Positions 11,155-21,580 of a stretch of 64,000 nt of DNA are shown piece by piece. The position numbers and the translations under genes are program-made. The DNA lies in contig CP053165.1 in assembly GCA_014607495.2 (NCBI GenBank), forward strand, positions 2,722,906 to 2,786,905. Direction: 5' to 3'. This DNA comes from Carposina sasakii. Lineage: Eukaryota > Arthropoda > Insecta > Lepidoptera > Carposinidae. The first letter of the stretch is position 1, and every line of letters starts with the position of its first letter. Below the pieces are notes generated by a model. The model had not been told where the DNA came from, did no database searches, and was given only the letters and a program-made list of their open reading frames with translations.

Positions 11155-11789
11155 GCGACGGGTGTAGCAACAACAGCTGCTGTTGTAGGTACAGTTGAGC
11201 ACCAATTTGAACTTCAGTACAGTAATGCCTAATTTTTTTATTTTGTTTTTCGTTTATCTCGAAAGAAAGGCAAGGGAATCTATGTCCATAAAGCCCTTGT
11301 CTTTAGTTAAATGATTTCTATTATGAATGATAATGAAGATGAATGGAATCGTTGGATTCTTTAAAAACGAGTGTAAAATTAGTAAAAAGTGATGCCTCAT
11401 AGTAGATGAAGCGAAAGAGGTGTGTCAGGATCGTAGCAAATATAAAGTAAATGTAGAAATAATCTGAAAAGGGGCCATTTGTATGGAACGGACTTCGGAA
11501 AACGGATAAAGACGGCTTAATTTTCCGGGAAAAAAATCTAGCAAGAAAATCTGGGCTCGAATATGATTCTCCACAGTTTTTCCTTTCCATTTGATCTTTT
11601 GGATATAAGATTTTATACCGACTAATAGGCGAGGATAATTAATGTGACAGTGAATACCAGTGACGTGATTATGTGACTTATATTTATTAATATAGTTGCT
11701 AAGTAGCCAACTAATCTAATTTCGTACATATTAATCAGCTAATTATGGATATATGGTTTTGTCTGTTAATGTTATTTGCACGAGTTTTG
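11155..11789. other. Unassigned DNA with a tiny LINE scrap
   Basis: At 11398-11452 the plus strand encodes a short piece, [13 protein letters not shown], identical to part of the LINE C-terminus at 31361-31723, so a scrap of that LINE lies here. The 89-codon minus frame overlapping it is a shadow. The rest is featureless. Confidence 0.5.
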
Positions 11790-11861
11790 CTACACATGGA
11801 TATGTAGAACTGCAAGACCACAAGGAGATCCTATAGCTACGTTAAGCACATCAGGCCCTGC
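11790..11861 (-). mobile_element. Family R fragment
   Basis: In reverse it shows 'gaactgcaagaccacaagga' and 'gatcctatagctacgttaag', the part of family R next to its tail. It abuts the repeat at 11862. Confidence 0.55.
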
Positions 11862-12023
11862 TCAAGTAGCATGACCAGCGAAACACTATATGATAAACCA
11901 ATTTATCGACATTTAGCCTGTTATAATACGATAAATATAGCCGCCATGTTGAATTTTGTATAGAGACGATAAGATATCGTACAATACGATATCCACGATG
12001 CGTGGTCATGCTAGGGGCGCTGG
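11862..12023 (-). mobile_element. Dispersed repeat, partner of 4728-4878
   Basis: The inverted counterpart of the repeat at 4728-4878: 'gatttatcgacatttagcc'-like, 'cgccatgttgaattt' and 'atccacgatgcgtggtcatg'. It begins 'tagcatgaccagcg' and ends 'gcgtggtcatgcta', which gives weak terminal inverted repeats of about 11-14 bp. Confidence 0.55.
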
Positions 12024-12029
12024 TGTAAA

Positions 12030-13789
12030 AGTTCAGTGACAAGTTAATTACTCAATTGCTCATCTCTTCTGAGTATGGTATACCCATCTGTTCCTTAGGC
12101 GATTCTAACGACAAATATGGTTTTAACATTAGAGTAGATATTATTCTAAAAACTATATTAACATTATTAGTTTGTGGTTCATTTGTTTACAGCTTTTTGA
12201 GATGAGCTTGTCACTGTACATTTCTTATCTGTATACATTGTTTTATATGTTTTCAACTTGCTTCAACATTACCAAGGTAAACAAAACTAAAGCCCGGACA
12301 GCGTACACAAAACGTAATAAACATGCAAGTTTACCGTGCGGTAGCGTATTGTGCAAAGTTATCACATTTTATTTATGGCTTAATACAAAGCTTCTCTCCT
12401 ATATCTACGTTTTTTTTATTGTAACCTGTTATATCCATTTATCTCCACTTTACAGAAAATGCGTAATCCTAGATTTTATGACAATATATGCTATTTTTTA
12501 ATCAAATCAAAACCATGATGCGGCTCTATCCTGTGCTGATATGGATTATTCTGTTTTGGAATCAGACTGTGTACTTATATAAAAGTATTACGTTGATCAA
12601 ATTAAATCCCTTGTTTATATAAGTGACTTAATTTCCCATTTATGAATAAACTTCAAACTTTACAGTCCAGCCAGTTGGTATGTATAGGTAAGGACAACTT
12701 CAGATTCACGACTAGTTGCAACTTTAGGCCCTTAGTAACTTACGTAGTTACGTAGTAAGTTACTTAGTATTAGATGTAGATACGTAAATAGGTACAGTGT
12801 AAACTAGTTGTATCTTCTACGCGCAGTACCTATCGATGACGTATATTTTCACTGCGACGGAAGAAAAGCGAACAGCTAGAGACGTAAACAGATTATTCTA
12901 CATCCATTTCTTTTAGAAATATATTTAATTTGCTTAATGTGAATTTATAGAAATGCTGTAATTAGGTATTCTTTGCATATTATAATACGTAATTAGACTT
13001 AGAAATCTGTGATTTTTAACCAAATAGGTATAGCTTAAGATTTTAATGTATTTAGTGCAGTCCCAGTCGTACATCTGCGTCCGGCGTATTCGGTATTAGT
13101 CGAAATCCATGAGATAGCGAAATTACTTTTAGCTCAGGGGTAAAAAGGGGCAGTGTGCAGACCGTAATAAAATTATTTTCATATGAAGGTAAAAAATGTA
13201 GCGGATAATTTCCACAGTTTATTTCCAAAGCAGTACGGTATGGTAGGATTTTATTACAAATTCCGTAGCTTTGGCTTCACTTGAATCTTTCCATTTGTAT
13301 ACTAGAGCTGTAAAAGGGTAATGCTTGTATGTTTTTACTTTTGAGGTAATATACTATGTGTGGTTTTTATATTTTTTCACTTTTCACCTATGTACAGAAT
13401 GTTAGATTATACGGTTCAGAAATAAGATCGTTTCTGCCTACAGGTTAATTTTGCTGTGCCTGCTAATGTTCGCGTGTTTTAACTTGAAAAGCCAGGAAGC
13501 ATAAACATTATTAAAATATTAGCAGCGTTAGCCGTTTTTATTAGTAAGCAAATATAATTAAGTTTAGCTATGGAAAAGTAGTTACGGATATGAATATTTT
13601 GTTAGTTTTTCGTAGTCACTAATAACAATAGCCAATTTCAATAACCAATCTCGAGAGATCGGCTTTAAGTAGTTACCTACTAATGTTCATATATCTAGAG
13701 GTATTTAATCAATGCGTGTAGTGATTAGGTATCTACGGTGGCAAGATGTGGTCTCTAACTTTAGTTCTCATATAGAAGCTCAAGATCAC
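12030..13789. other. No recognised gene
   Basis: AT-rich DNA. A short inverted repeat, agtaactta ... taagttact, lies at about 12731-12763. The 109-codon plus frame (12172-12501) is rich in codons expected from AT bias, has no recognisable domain and probably arose by chance. Confidence 0.5.
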
Positions 13790-14069
13790 ATCGAGTAATG
13801 AAGAAGACTATGCTTGAAGTTTTTCTGCGTGATCGAATCAGAAACAAGGATATCTGTAGACGAACAATGGTCACCGACAAAGCCCAACGATTTAGCAAGC
13901 TAAAGTGGCAGTGGACAGGACACATAGCCCGAAAATCTGATGGGTATATCGCTTGCTGGTAACCACTTACTCGTACCAGCAAGCGATAAAACCTGGTCAT
14001 CGTCGCAGATATCTGCAGGATGCTGCTTACAACCGGTCAGATTGGTCGTAAATAGTGATGATGATGATT
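13790..14069 (+). pseudogene. RTE-like LINE C-terminus and tail, degenerate
   Basis: One frame reads LASKLKWQWTGHIARKSDG-like sequence around 13893-13943. This is the region that follows the reverse transcriptase domain in RTE-like LINEs, where the pattern is KLKWQWAGHIAR. Stops and frame changes break it. It ends in the tail 'ccggtcagattggtcgtaaa' plus a GATGATGATGATT repeat. The C-terminal coding piece is joined to a perfect 15-bp inverted repeat (13947-13961 / 13974-13988) in place of the expected coding sequence. Dead, 5'-truncated copy. Confidence 0.65.
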
Positions 14070-14593
14070 GAACATCCCATTTCATTGCAAAACAGAGGTA
14101 AATATTGCTCCTATGTAAGGTTGATGCCGTTAGGTAAACTTCCAATATACATTTTTGAATCTAGCCCAACAGTATCGAACTCTAATCTATAGCTTTGTGG
14201 CTCCCCTGAGACCTATATTCTAACGGAACTAAGTAATTAATTTCTGACTTTTGAAGTAGATATTTACTATAGGTACATTAGGTAGGCATATTCTGCGCAA
14301 AATAAATGTACCTATATATAGTATATATGTATAAATGTGCCTATAGATGAATACACACCTTACCAAACCACGACGCCAAGAATTTCTCGAGAAACCTAGA
14401 TCTATAGGGTTTCTAATTAATTTACACCTTGAGGTTGAAGGTAATTGAGAAATTTTACAGCTATTAATTTTATAGGTATTATTAATGTAGGGTTTAATAG
14501 ATATATAAATAAAAATTATGTATTTTATGGATATAGGTATATCCTATTCTATAAATGAAATTGTATTAGGCGTTACAATCCGGAAGTTCAAAC
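14070..14593. other. No recognised feature
   Basis: AT-rich DNA with short TA-rich patches. No repeat family and no coding frame were recognised. Confidence 0.5.
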
Positions 14594-14668
14594 ATTCACT
14601 ATGGGTGCGCCCACCACCGGGTTGTAGTGGAGGGTGTAGGGCCGGTGGTGGGCGCACCCATAGTGAAT
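14594..14668. repeat. Perfect 27-bp GC-rich inverted repeat
   Basis: The arms at 14594-14620 and 14642-14668 are exact inverse complements, centred on 'gggtgcgcccaccaccgg', with a 21-base spacer. The stem would be very stable. It stands out from the AT-rich surroundings. It could be a MITE remnant or a hairpin-forming insertion. No other copy was found in the window. Confidence 0.85.
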
Positions 14669-14680
14669 ATCTTATTCTTC

Positions 14681-14904
14681 TAATATTATACGAGTAAACA
14701 CGAAAGTTTGTATGGATGGATGGATGTTTGTTACTCTTTCACGTAAAAACGGCTGGAGCGTTTTAAAAAATTTTTTAGTTTAACTGACACCCTGGATTAA
14801 CACATAGGCTACTTTTTATCCCAAGAAAATAAATTTATCCCGGATAATTTCGACATTTTGTTTTTTCTGCAATCCACGCGGACGGATTCGCGGGCGTCCA
14901 CTAA
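14681..14904 (+). mobile_element. Family G element
   Basis: The head 'taatattatacgagtaaaca' is followed by 'tatggatggatggatg', 'actctttcacgtaaaaacgg', 'taacacataggctacttttt' and the end 'ttcgcgggcgtccacta'. It is close to full length for this family. Confidence 0.75.
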
Positions 14905-14989
14905 AAATGGATTCATATGTCTCCAAATTTTGTATTTGTGCCCGAAAAGCGGTGGTAATCTCACCCCTTATCTCGTGTAATTTAATAGG

Positions 14990-15245
14990 ATGGCTGGCAA
15001 AAAGTTTGCGTGTAATTTGCACAGCAAACTAAAGTAGCAGTGGGCAGGGCACACATTGCCCCGGAGGACGCAGGCAGGGCAAAGCAGGGCTCGAGTCGAA
15101 AAACCGATGAGCGATGGGACCAATGGGGCTGAAGGGTTTTAGAGAGGAGATCACGTACCGGCAAGCGCAGCTTGGGAAGGCCAACCATGAGATGAACCGG
15201 ACGATCTAGTGAGATGCAGGCCGCCTCCAACCGGTTGCAATAGAG
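14990..15245 (+). pseudogene. RTE-like LINE C-terminal pseudogene
   Basis: The plus strand reads SKLK-stop-QWAGHIAPEDAGR, then ERWDQWG, VLERRSRTGKRSLGRPTMR and SSEMQAASNRLQ. This order (GHIA; R..TGKRS.GRP; W.D; AA..R) matches the C-terminus of RTE-like endonuclease/reverse transcriptase LINE proteins. At least four in-frame stops are present and the tail after CAA is cut short. The open frame on the opposite strand (14982-15230) is a shadow. It lies directly after a family G element, a relation that could be chance. Confidence 0.7.
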
Positions 15246-15645
15246 GTATTTAGAAAAGGTCTATGTTGATGACTAGCCATGAACGATAAGTTTACACTTC
15301 TGCCTAACCTCTTTGAGAGTCACGGGCATGACTGTAAAACCATGTTGACCCCAAAACCCAGAATAAAATAGATGCAAATTCTTCGGCCATAATAAAACGT
15401 TTAATCTTTGTTTAGTCTTCACACAAGCTTTGTGCCTATAATCTTTTAATGTATTCAGGCCCAGGATGTACCTACGTCGAGATTTACTTCGCTAATCTTA
15501 TTATGCTAATTTTTGGAGGCTGACCTTTTATTCGTAATTAAGTGTATAGAGCCATTTGTGGGTTGCTAACTCACTAGGACATAATGGTGACCCTAAAAAT
15601 ATTTTCCTTAAACGTTCGCCATTTTGTTTTTCAGAGTTTCTTCAG

Positions 15646-15832
15646 GCCCTGTGCTGATGAGGAGCTTCGCTAGAATACATCAGCTGCATCTCCTTCCGTG
15701 CATGTCGTAAGAATCGACTAAGGAAGTCGGCCATTCTCTCTGTCAGCTACATGTCATTGATCATTTACACCTGTCTCCGCTATGCCAAATGTGGCTGTAA
15801 GATCTCCTCTATGATCCTGCAGTTCTGACTAT
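15646..15832 (+). mobile_element. Family R copy
   Basis: Runs from 'ctgtgctgatgaggagcttc' through 'catcagctgcatctccttcc' and 'gatcatttacacctgtctcc' to 'tatgatcctgcagttctg'. It is almost full length and lacks only the final 'acagccgtgtg' part. Confidence 0.75.
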
Positions 15833-16039
15833 AAATAATTTGATAAATTAACAATAAACAAGAACCCAAAACAAGCAAGTAAAGTTCGCAATATCAACAG
15901 TGTAAGATCAAAATTGCCACGTGAAAATGTCGAAGCTTGTACCAATACGAGTATGGCCGATCTATAGAGCTCCTTTCGCGGCATGTAGTGCGCTAATGTT
16001 AAACATTTTTTTTATTTTTTTTATTAATATTTATAATGA

Positions 16040-16274
16040 GCCGCGTGGTGCCGGCAGAGTAGAGTTTGTACCGCCCCATGCCTGCCCGTGGGTATCGTAC
16101 GAGTCGATTAAGGGTTCCGGGAGGTGGGCAGTAGCGCCTCCCGTACTGACAACATAAAATCACACTGCGGTCACCAACCCACCTGCCCAGCGTGGTGACC
16201 CCCCCTGTGGCAGTAGCCATGTGGCGTGCCCTGGGGAAGGCCTACGTCCAGCAGTGGACTGCAATAGGCTGAAG
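16040..16274 (+). mobile_element. Family C element, near full length
   Basis: Starts 'gccgcgtggtgccggcagag', continues 'ccgtgggtatcgtacgag', 'gggaggtgggcagtagcgcc' and 'ggtgacc', and ends 'gtggactgcaataggctgaa'. The same start is seen at 36601 and, in reverse, near 48521. Tails of the TGCAATAGGCTGATGATG type end lepidopteran LINEs, but the constant start argues for a SINE or MITE-sized unit. The two open frames over it (15921-16157 and 15999-16220) are not genes. Confidence 0.7.
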
Positions 16275-16290
16275 AATAGATATAATAATA

Positions 16291-16516
16291 CATATTTCAC
16301 AACATATTTTGACCTAATCCTACATTAAGATCCCTGAGGTCTTGGGTACTAAGCAACGGTATATAAATACATCCATGACTCGGAAAACAAACGTCGATAT
16401 TCATCATATTATATATGATAAATTAATACTATCAATATTTACGCCTATCGGCATTCGAACCCAGGACCTATGGCGCAGCGAGCAGGGTCACTCACTGCCA
16501 ACTACACCAATCGGGG
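16291..16516 (-). mobile_element. tRNA-derived SINE, family S1, reverse
   Basis: In reverse it has 'gcattcgaacccaggaccta' (B box) and 'actacaccaatcggg' (A-box region). The 3' body is 'cctaatcctacattaagatc' and 'gcaacggtatataaatacat'. It directly follows a family C element, so one of the two probably inserted at the tail of the other. Confidence 0.8.
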
Positions 16517-16519
16517 GTT

Positions 16520-17625
16520 AAATTATGATAATTATGTTAGATACCTTGGTTTTTACTCTGGTTGCTCCACCACTGGTCTTCTAATAAGATCATGTGAATT
16601 GTCAAAGCTTAACCAGGGTTTATTGTTGTTTTCGTCGTTTTTTGCCACAGTCCCTAACAAGGTGTTGAGGGAAAATTATGTTTAAGCGAGCACATTGCTC
16701 TTCGTTTAATGTAGGCGTCATTTATGCTGTTGTGTTGAGTACTAGCTATGGTCTCAGTCTACGAGGACTACGAGGATGTTTGTGACAGCCAGGCAAATAT
16801 TGATACCATGACTTCAGAGTAAGATTCTGAGGCGGAAAACACTGAAAATTTTCGCAGGAAAATTGAAAAAATTTCCGACAATTTTATCGTATTTTCAGAA
16901 AAAAGTTAAGTTCGTTAAATTAAGCCTTTGATAATGGCTTAAAAATAAATTTTTAACCAAAATGTGATTAAAAAAAAAAGTTGCCGTCATAAAAGTTCAA
17001 ATAACTGATCAACCCTAATGGAGAGTCACAAGTGATACAAAAAACAGCAATTGGTCACACAATAACCAATAAGCCCATTTAATTAGCCACAGAATCGCCC
17101 GATACAATTGGAGCGGAGAGCAAAGATTACTGATAATCACATCAAAAATACATTTTCTGCGAGTAATAACACTGTCGTATAACTCAACACAATGGCACTT
17201 GTTCAACATTTCAGTATTTGCCTGGCTGTCACCCACACCCTGTATTTAAAGTTGTTTTTTGTTTTTATGACCACGTTGACACTACTCATATAAACCTTCT
17301 ACTACACATAAAAATATTTGATACAATATATATAAACCTTCCTCTTGAATAATTATATCTATCTAAAAAGACCGCTTAAAAGATCTAAGCATACATAGGG
17401 ACAGACAGACAGACATGCTCAATTATTGCTAATACGGTTAGTATGACTATGAATATTTACATATTGTGATACAAATAGAATTATAGTAAGACTTCATTTG
17501 ACTTCAATTTATTATAAATTAATTAAAGTCAGCGTAGTTACAAATTTAATTGCTACCGGAATTCTTAGGTAGAGAGGAGAGGAGGGTATGATGGAGCAAG
17601 AAGAAAAATCGAGCTATGACTACAC
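16520..17625. other. No recognised gene
   Basis: A short 'agggacagacagacagacat' phrase at about 17398-17417 resembles the tail of an RTE-type element. Otherwise I saw nothing. The 73-codon minus frame (17015-17236) shows no known motif. Confidence 0.45.
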
Positions 17626-17629
17626 GTAC

Positions 17630-18035
17630 TACATATACATACAAAATACACTACTGCTTTCCTGAAATGGGGAAGCCAGAACTGCATGATCATAAAGGAG
17701 ATACCATAGCCACGTGTACCAATTAGATGTAAATGATCAGTGATATGTTGCTAGCTTATCACCTGAGACGACATGCACTGTAGAAGATGTAGCTGATATA
17801 TTCCCAGCATCAGCACAGGATACACGAACGAATGTTCACAATACTCTTCCTTGGACACGTAATACCCACGGCTGTATTAGAAAAATGCAGAGTCATGAAG
17901 GAGATCCTAAAGCTACGCTTAGCATAGCGGGGTCAGGTGTAAAAGACCAGTGACATGTTGCTAGCACATCACCTTAGCGAACGCCCCTGAGTTCCTAGGT
18001 CCACTCTTACGACATGCATGGAAGGAGAGAGATTA
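17630..18035 (-). mobile_element. Two tandem family R copies
   Basis: Two reverse copies lie head to tail. The first (about 17630-17829) has 'gaactgcatgatcataaagg', 'gatgtaaatgatcagtgata' and 'gcatcagcaca'. The second (about 17830-18035) has 'gagtcatgaaggagatccta', 'gtgacatgttgctagcacat' and 'cgacatgcatggaaggagag'. They differ at many positions, so they are separate old insertions or an old duplication. Confidence 0.75.
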
Positions 18036-18147
18036 TTTCATTTTTCCGCGTTCGTGAAATCACGCAATGAACCCTAACGGCTATTGATGGGATTGTTACG
18101 ATAGCGATCGTCAATGTGAAACGATATTACATTCTGATCGATTCTGA

Positions 18148-18262
18148 CTGTCACACTTCAACCTGAACGTAAAATTAGTCCTATCTGTCCCTTTGAAGAA
18201 TAGACCTGACTACAATTAAGTTTAGTTTTAAGTGTGGCGGTCAGAATTGCTCATATTGTCTA
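18148..18262. mobile_element. Palindromic MITE, partner of 22892-23058
   Basis: 'gtcacacttcaacctgaacg' at one end is mirrored by 'ttaagtgtggcggtcag' at the other, with 'tagtcctatctgtcc' against 'agacctgactaca' inside. The more complete relative is 22892-23058. The outermost ends are decayed. Non-coding. Confidence 0.6.
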
Positions 18263-18264
18263 AG

Positions 18265-18950
18265 AATAAGAACCCTGACCCTTTCTAATTCTTTCAAAGT
18301 ACAACTCCGTATATCGTCTTTATTCCGGTGTAAATATTAATACACAATAATATTCTATTACGGGATCTATTTTAATTAAAATATTAGAAATTCAAAAAAT
18401 TGTTGAAAATTTAATTTATTTATAAAGCAACTTATAACACCCCGTCGTTTTTGCGTCGGGGGTTAATAAAACTGACCGACTAATTGATTATATGGCAATA
18501 GTAGATAATTGAGACGTTATAAAATAGTTAATACTATCTGGGCGACCAAGTATATTTATTTTTTTCAAAAGTAAAAACGGATAACCACAACTTACCAGGA
18601 TTAATAAGATAACATAATAATTTATTGTTATAAATTGGGTTAACTGGTATAAAATGCTATATTGCATTAAGTTCGCCCATGTACCAAAAAATTTTTTTGT
18701 GTGTACAATAAAGTATTGTATTATTATTATTATAACTGTGTAATAAGTTAATGGTAGGATATAAAGTTATTTTAGAAACAACAGTTTTCCCTTTTCGCAC
18801 GTACAATTTTGTTACTTGCATACTCTAGGTACATACGTTTATTATAATAATTACATGCTTACAATAATTTAGTATGTAGCTAGAGGCTTTCACTGCACAA
18901 ATGCTATAAGCGTATTGTGAACGAACATTTTTTTTTGCCATCTTTTATTT
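18265..18950. other. Unassigned DNA with two repeat scraps
   Basis: At 18437-18470, 'caccccgtcgtttttgcgtc' is the reverse of the head of the element at 18950. At about 18640-18735 a LINE tail of family Z is present ('gtgtgtacaataaagtattg' then ATT repeats). No gene was seen. Confidence 0.5.
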
Positions 18951-18992
18951 TTAACCCCGACGCAAAAACAACGGGATGTTATAAGTTTGACG

Positions 18993-19025
<33 letters not shown>

Positions 19026-19580
19026 AAATGTGTATGTGTCTGTCTGTGGCATCGTAGCTCCCAAACGAATGATTCGATTTTAATGCTGTTTTTTTTGTTT
19101 GAAAGGTATATCAGTCGAGAGTGTTCTTAGCTATGTTTGGTGGAAATCGGTTCAGGTCTTCAAGGTCATCAGGTCGTTTGTTAGGTGTGATAGGAATGTT
19201 ACACGCTCAGTTTGCTTGCAAGCATATGTGGGATCTGACATTTGAAACACTAATGTCTTCTGGAACCACTGAGCTGGTCTGCTGTTAGGGCTCGGAAGAT
19301 AGGAGACGTAACACTGGACTGCCTTTTAGTAAACCCATCGAGTTTGGGCTCGTTGGATTTGTCTTAACTAGTTCTCTTTATGTTCCTAATTGACGAGGAC
19401 CTGATGCTGGAAATCTGGAACCTCTGATCTGGTCTGATGATAGGGCTCGAAGGTAGGAGACGTAACCCTGGTCTACCTTTTTGGTAAACCTATCGAGTTT
19501 GGGCTCGTTGAATTTGTCTTGACTAGTTAGTTCTCTTCATGTTTCTAATTGACGAGGACCTGATGCTGGAAATGGGATGT
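18950..19580 (+). mobile_element. CGACGCAAAAAC-headed retroelement tail with duplication
   Basis: The head is 'aaccccgacgcaaaaacaac', followed by a (TC)n/(TG)n microsatellite (about 18993-19025), then 'ggcatcgtagctcccaaacg' and 'ggtggaaatcggttcaggtc'. The 3' half contains a tandem duplication of about 155 bp (19266-19420 and 19421-19578), each unit with 'gtttgggctcgttg' and 'attgacgaggacctgatgct'. Such sequences are common lepidopteran RTE-type LINE/SINE tails. No coding frame is left. Confidence 0.6.
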
Positions 19581-19747
19581 GGCGAATGAAACCCTGGAAT
19601 GCCGGAATAAAATTGATAAACCGATTTATATTTTTGCTGAAAATCTAGAATGACCAAAGTTTAATATTTATTGTTTCTTAATCTCAGCAATTCTCCTAGA
19701 GCCAGTTTGTCATGAGGATTGTTAAACAGTTTCCTTTGGTCGAGATC

Positions 19748-19996
19748 GCATAATTCACAGAGCTATTAATAACTAGATAAACTAAGTGTAGGTAAAAAAT
19801 AGACTTAAGAATTACAATAGACACTCGTTCTCGAGCCAAGACTAAATTAATTAAGGCTGATGGAAGTGGTTTGCAATCCCTTTTTACACGCAAAGTAGAA
19901 GCACTTGCCTTGTCTAGTTATTACTTAGCTCTGTGGATTTGACGTTTAAAATGAGACGTCTCGCTCTCTCACCAAATTCATCATACGGATGATGAT
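19748..19996. mobile_element. Palindromic MITE, family M1
   Basis: Shares 'gagctattaataactagata', 'ggtttgcaatccctttttac' and 'caccaaattcatcatacgg' with the better copies at 46151-46466 and 50669-51312. The left tip is missing. 'attcacagagct' and 'agctctgtggatt' are inverted partners. Confidence 0.65.
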
Positions 19997-20001
19997 TTCT
20001 A

Positions 20002-20160
20002 TTCGTGCATCGGTGCATGTCGTAATAGTCGACTTAGGAACTCAGGGGAGTTCTTTGACGCGAACTTGTCACTGCTCGTTTACATATATCCTGGGTTCTC
20101 TTTTATAGTCTTGCAGTTCTGGCTACCCCTTTTGAGGGACACAGACGTATGTATGTACGC
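20002..20160 (+). mobile_element. Family R copy
   Basis: Shows 'ggtgcatgtcgtaatagtcg', 'cttgtcactgctcgtttaca' and 'cttgcagttctggctacccc', and ends with the ATGTATGT-type tail 'acgtatgtatgtacgc'. Confidence 0.7.
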
Positions 20161-20164
20161 ATTC

Positions 20165-20755
20165 TTAGGACAACATTGGGAAATCGTTTAATAGAGAATG
20201 CGTCAACAAAGCTTTGAACAAAAGCTAAAGAAAGCAAGTTGTTTCCATCTTTTGATACCAAAAATCGTTCCCTACATATCACACCAGTATATTTTGTTTA
20301 AACAAGTTACTCTGATGAGCGAGAGAGCAATATTTGTCGAGGTGTCTCTCTCTCCTTTGGGAAATACAGCGAATATCAAACAAATGCTTTTGTCTGTTAC
20401 CGAGCGTTTGCTTATATTGCCAGGAAAGTTATTTTTTTGTTGTTTTTACCTCGATATTCACGGGGAATATAGTACGCAGAATGTGCAGCAGAAAATTCTC
20501 TGTCCACATTAATTTAGTCTGTGATCTTGCAAAGTTTTTCTTACAGCCACTACGTTGTGCACTGCACCAAAATTGATCACTTGGATCACAATCGAATATT
20601 CAAATATATCTTAGCGCTGAACATATTTACTGCTAAGCAGCCTTTAGTATTTATCCATTGACACTGTCTGCATATAGCGTCAGTTTAAACGTTTATAAGA
20701 AGCCTCATGGATATTTAGAGGTTCCCTAGTATATCAAAATAAATGGCTTTAACTT
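20165..20755. other. No recognised gene
   Basis: Two overlapping plus frames (20198-20512, 104 codons; 20334-20576) cover this stretch. Neither has a recognisable motif, and they read the same DNA in different frames, so I treat them as chance. Confidence 0.45.
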
Positions 20756-20759
20756 TAAC

Positions 20760-20922
20760 TCGTGAAACGATTAACAGCTCTTTAATAAGTAATAGTTCAC
20801 ACGTGAAACGCTTAACAGCCCTTTAATAAGTAATGGTTCACATGTGAAACACTAAGCAGTCCTTTGATAAATATAGGTTCACAAGTGAATCACTAAACAG
20901 CCGTTTGATAAATAATATAGCT
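20760..20922 (+). repeat. 41-bp tandem repeat array, first block
   Basis: Four units have starts at 20761, 20802, 20843 and 20884, all 41 bp apart. The unit reads 'cgtgaaacgcttaacagc' then 'cctttaataagtaatggttcaca'. The junction 'ttcacacgtgaa' is a near-palindrome. After the last unit comes 'atagctgtttaacatcaacc', which also follows the second block. Confidence 0.9.
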
Positions 20923-20999
20923 GTTTAACATCAACCAAGGCTGCATACGGAGTTACATGTTCAATTCTACTTTGCTCTTGAACTGTTTCACAGTACACA

Positions 21000-21113
21000 G
21001 GTGAATCGCTCAACAGCCCTTTAATAAGTAATGGTTCACACGTGAAACTCTTAACAGCTCTTTAATAAGTTCGGTTTAACGGTTCACATAGCTGTTTAAC
21101 ATCAATCACCATT
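21000..21113 (+). repeat. 41-bp tandem repeat array, second block
   Basis: Two units start at 21001 and 21042, then 'cggttcacatagctgtttaa' and 'catcaatca'. The same ending follows the first block, so a segment containing array plus end was duplicated about 160-190 bp downstream. The stretch between the blocks (20941-20999) is unique. Confidence 0.85.
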
Positions 21114-21129
21114 TTATTGTGTTTAACCT

Positions 21130-21580
21130 AGAAATATTATAATTTACTTCACATTTTTTATATGTTTTGTGCATGAATTACGAACCTATTAAATTAGTTA
21201 TTACTTCTTATATCGTAACAGTCTCTATTTATTTAATAGTTCTGTCCAAACTATTGAAAATTGTTGGTCCAAGATTTTAAAACACATAGGTTATTTACAT
21301 CATTTATTACTATATTATTTAAAAACACAATATTTTCGTAGCACACCAAAATTTTCTTAGATAATATAACATATATAATGTCAGTAAACTTGCATTCCCA
21401 AACATTATTCTGGCACTAATAAAGAAAACCGTTCACTTAGGTACCAATAAATCTATTATGAAACGACACTGCCTTTAATACGGCGTTTACGTTTATGTTG
21501 TCACAAGTTACTACGGTAACTTTTCAACAATAAGTAAAATTAATATACAAAAATATTATTTTCTATATTCACGCGTCACT
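21130..21580. other. No recognised feature
   Basis: AT-rich DNA between two tandem arrays. I see no coding frame and no family. Confidence 0.5.

Noticed and set aside
12172..12501. 109-codon plus frame with hydrophobic segments resembling membrane helices
   Set aside because: T-rich DNA encodes runs of F, L, I and Y by default. No family resemblance and no paired gene context.
14594..14668. Rho-independent terminator
   Set aside because: No T tract follows, and bacterial termination has no place here.
20198..20576. Two overlapping plus frames of 104 and 80 codons
   Set aside because: They use different frames of the same DNA, and neither has a motif.
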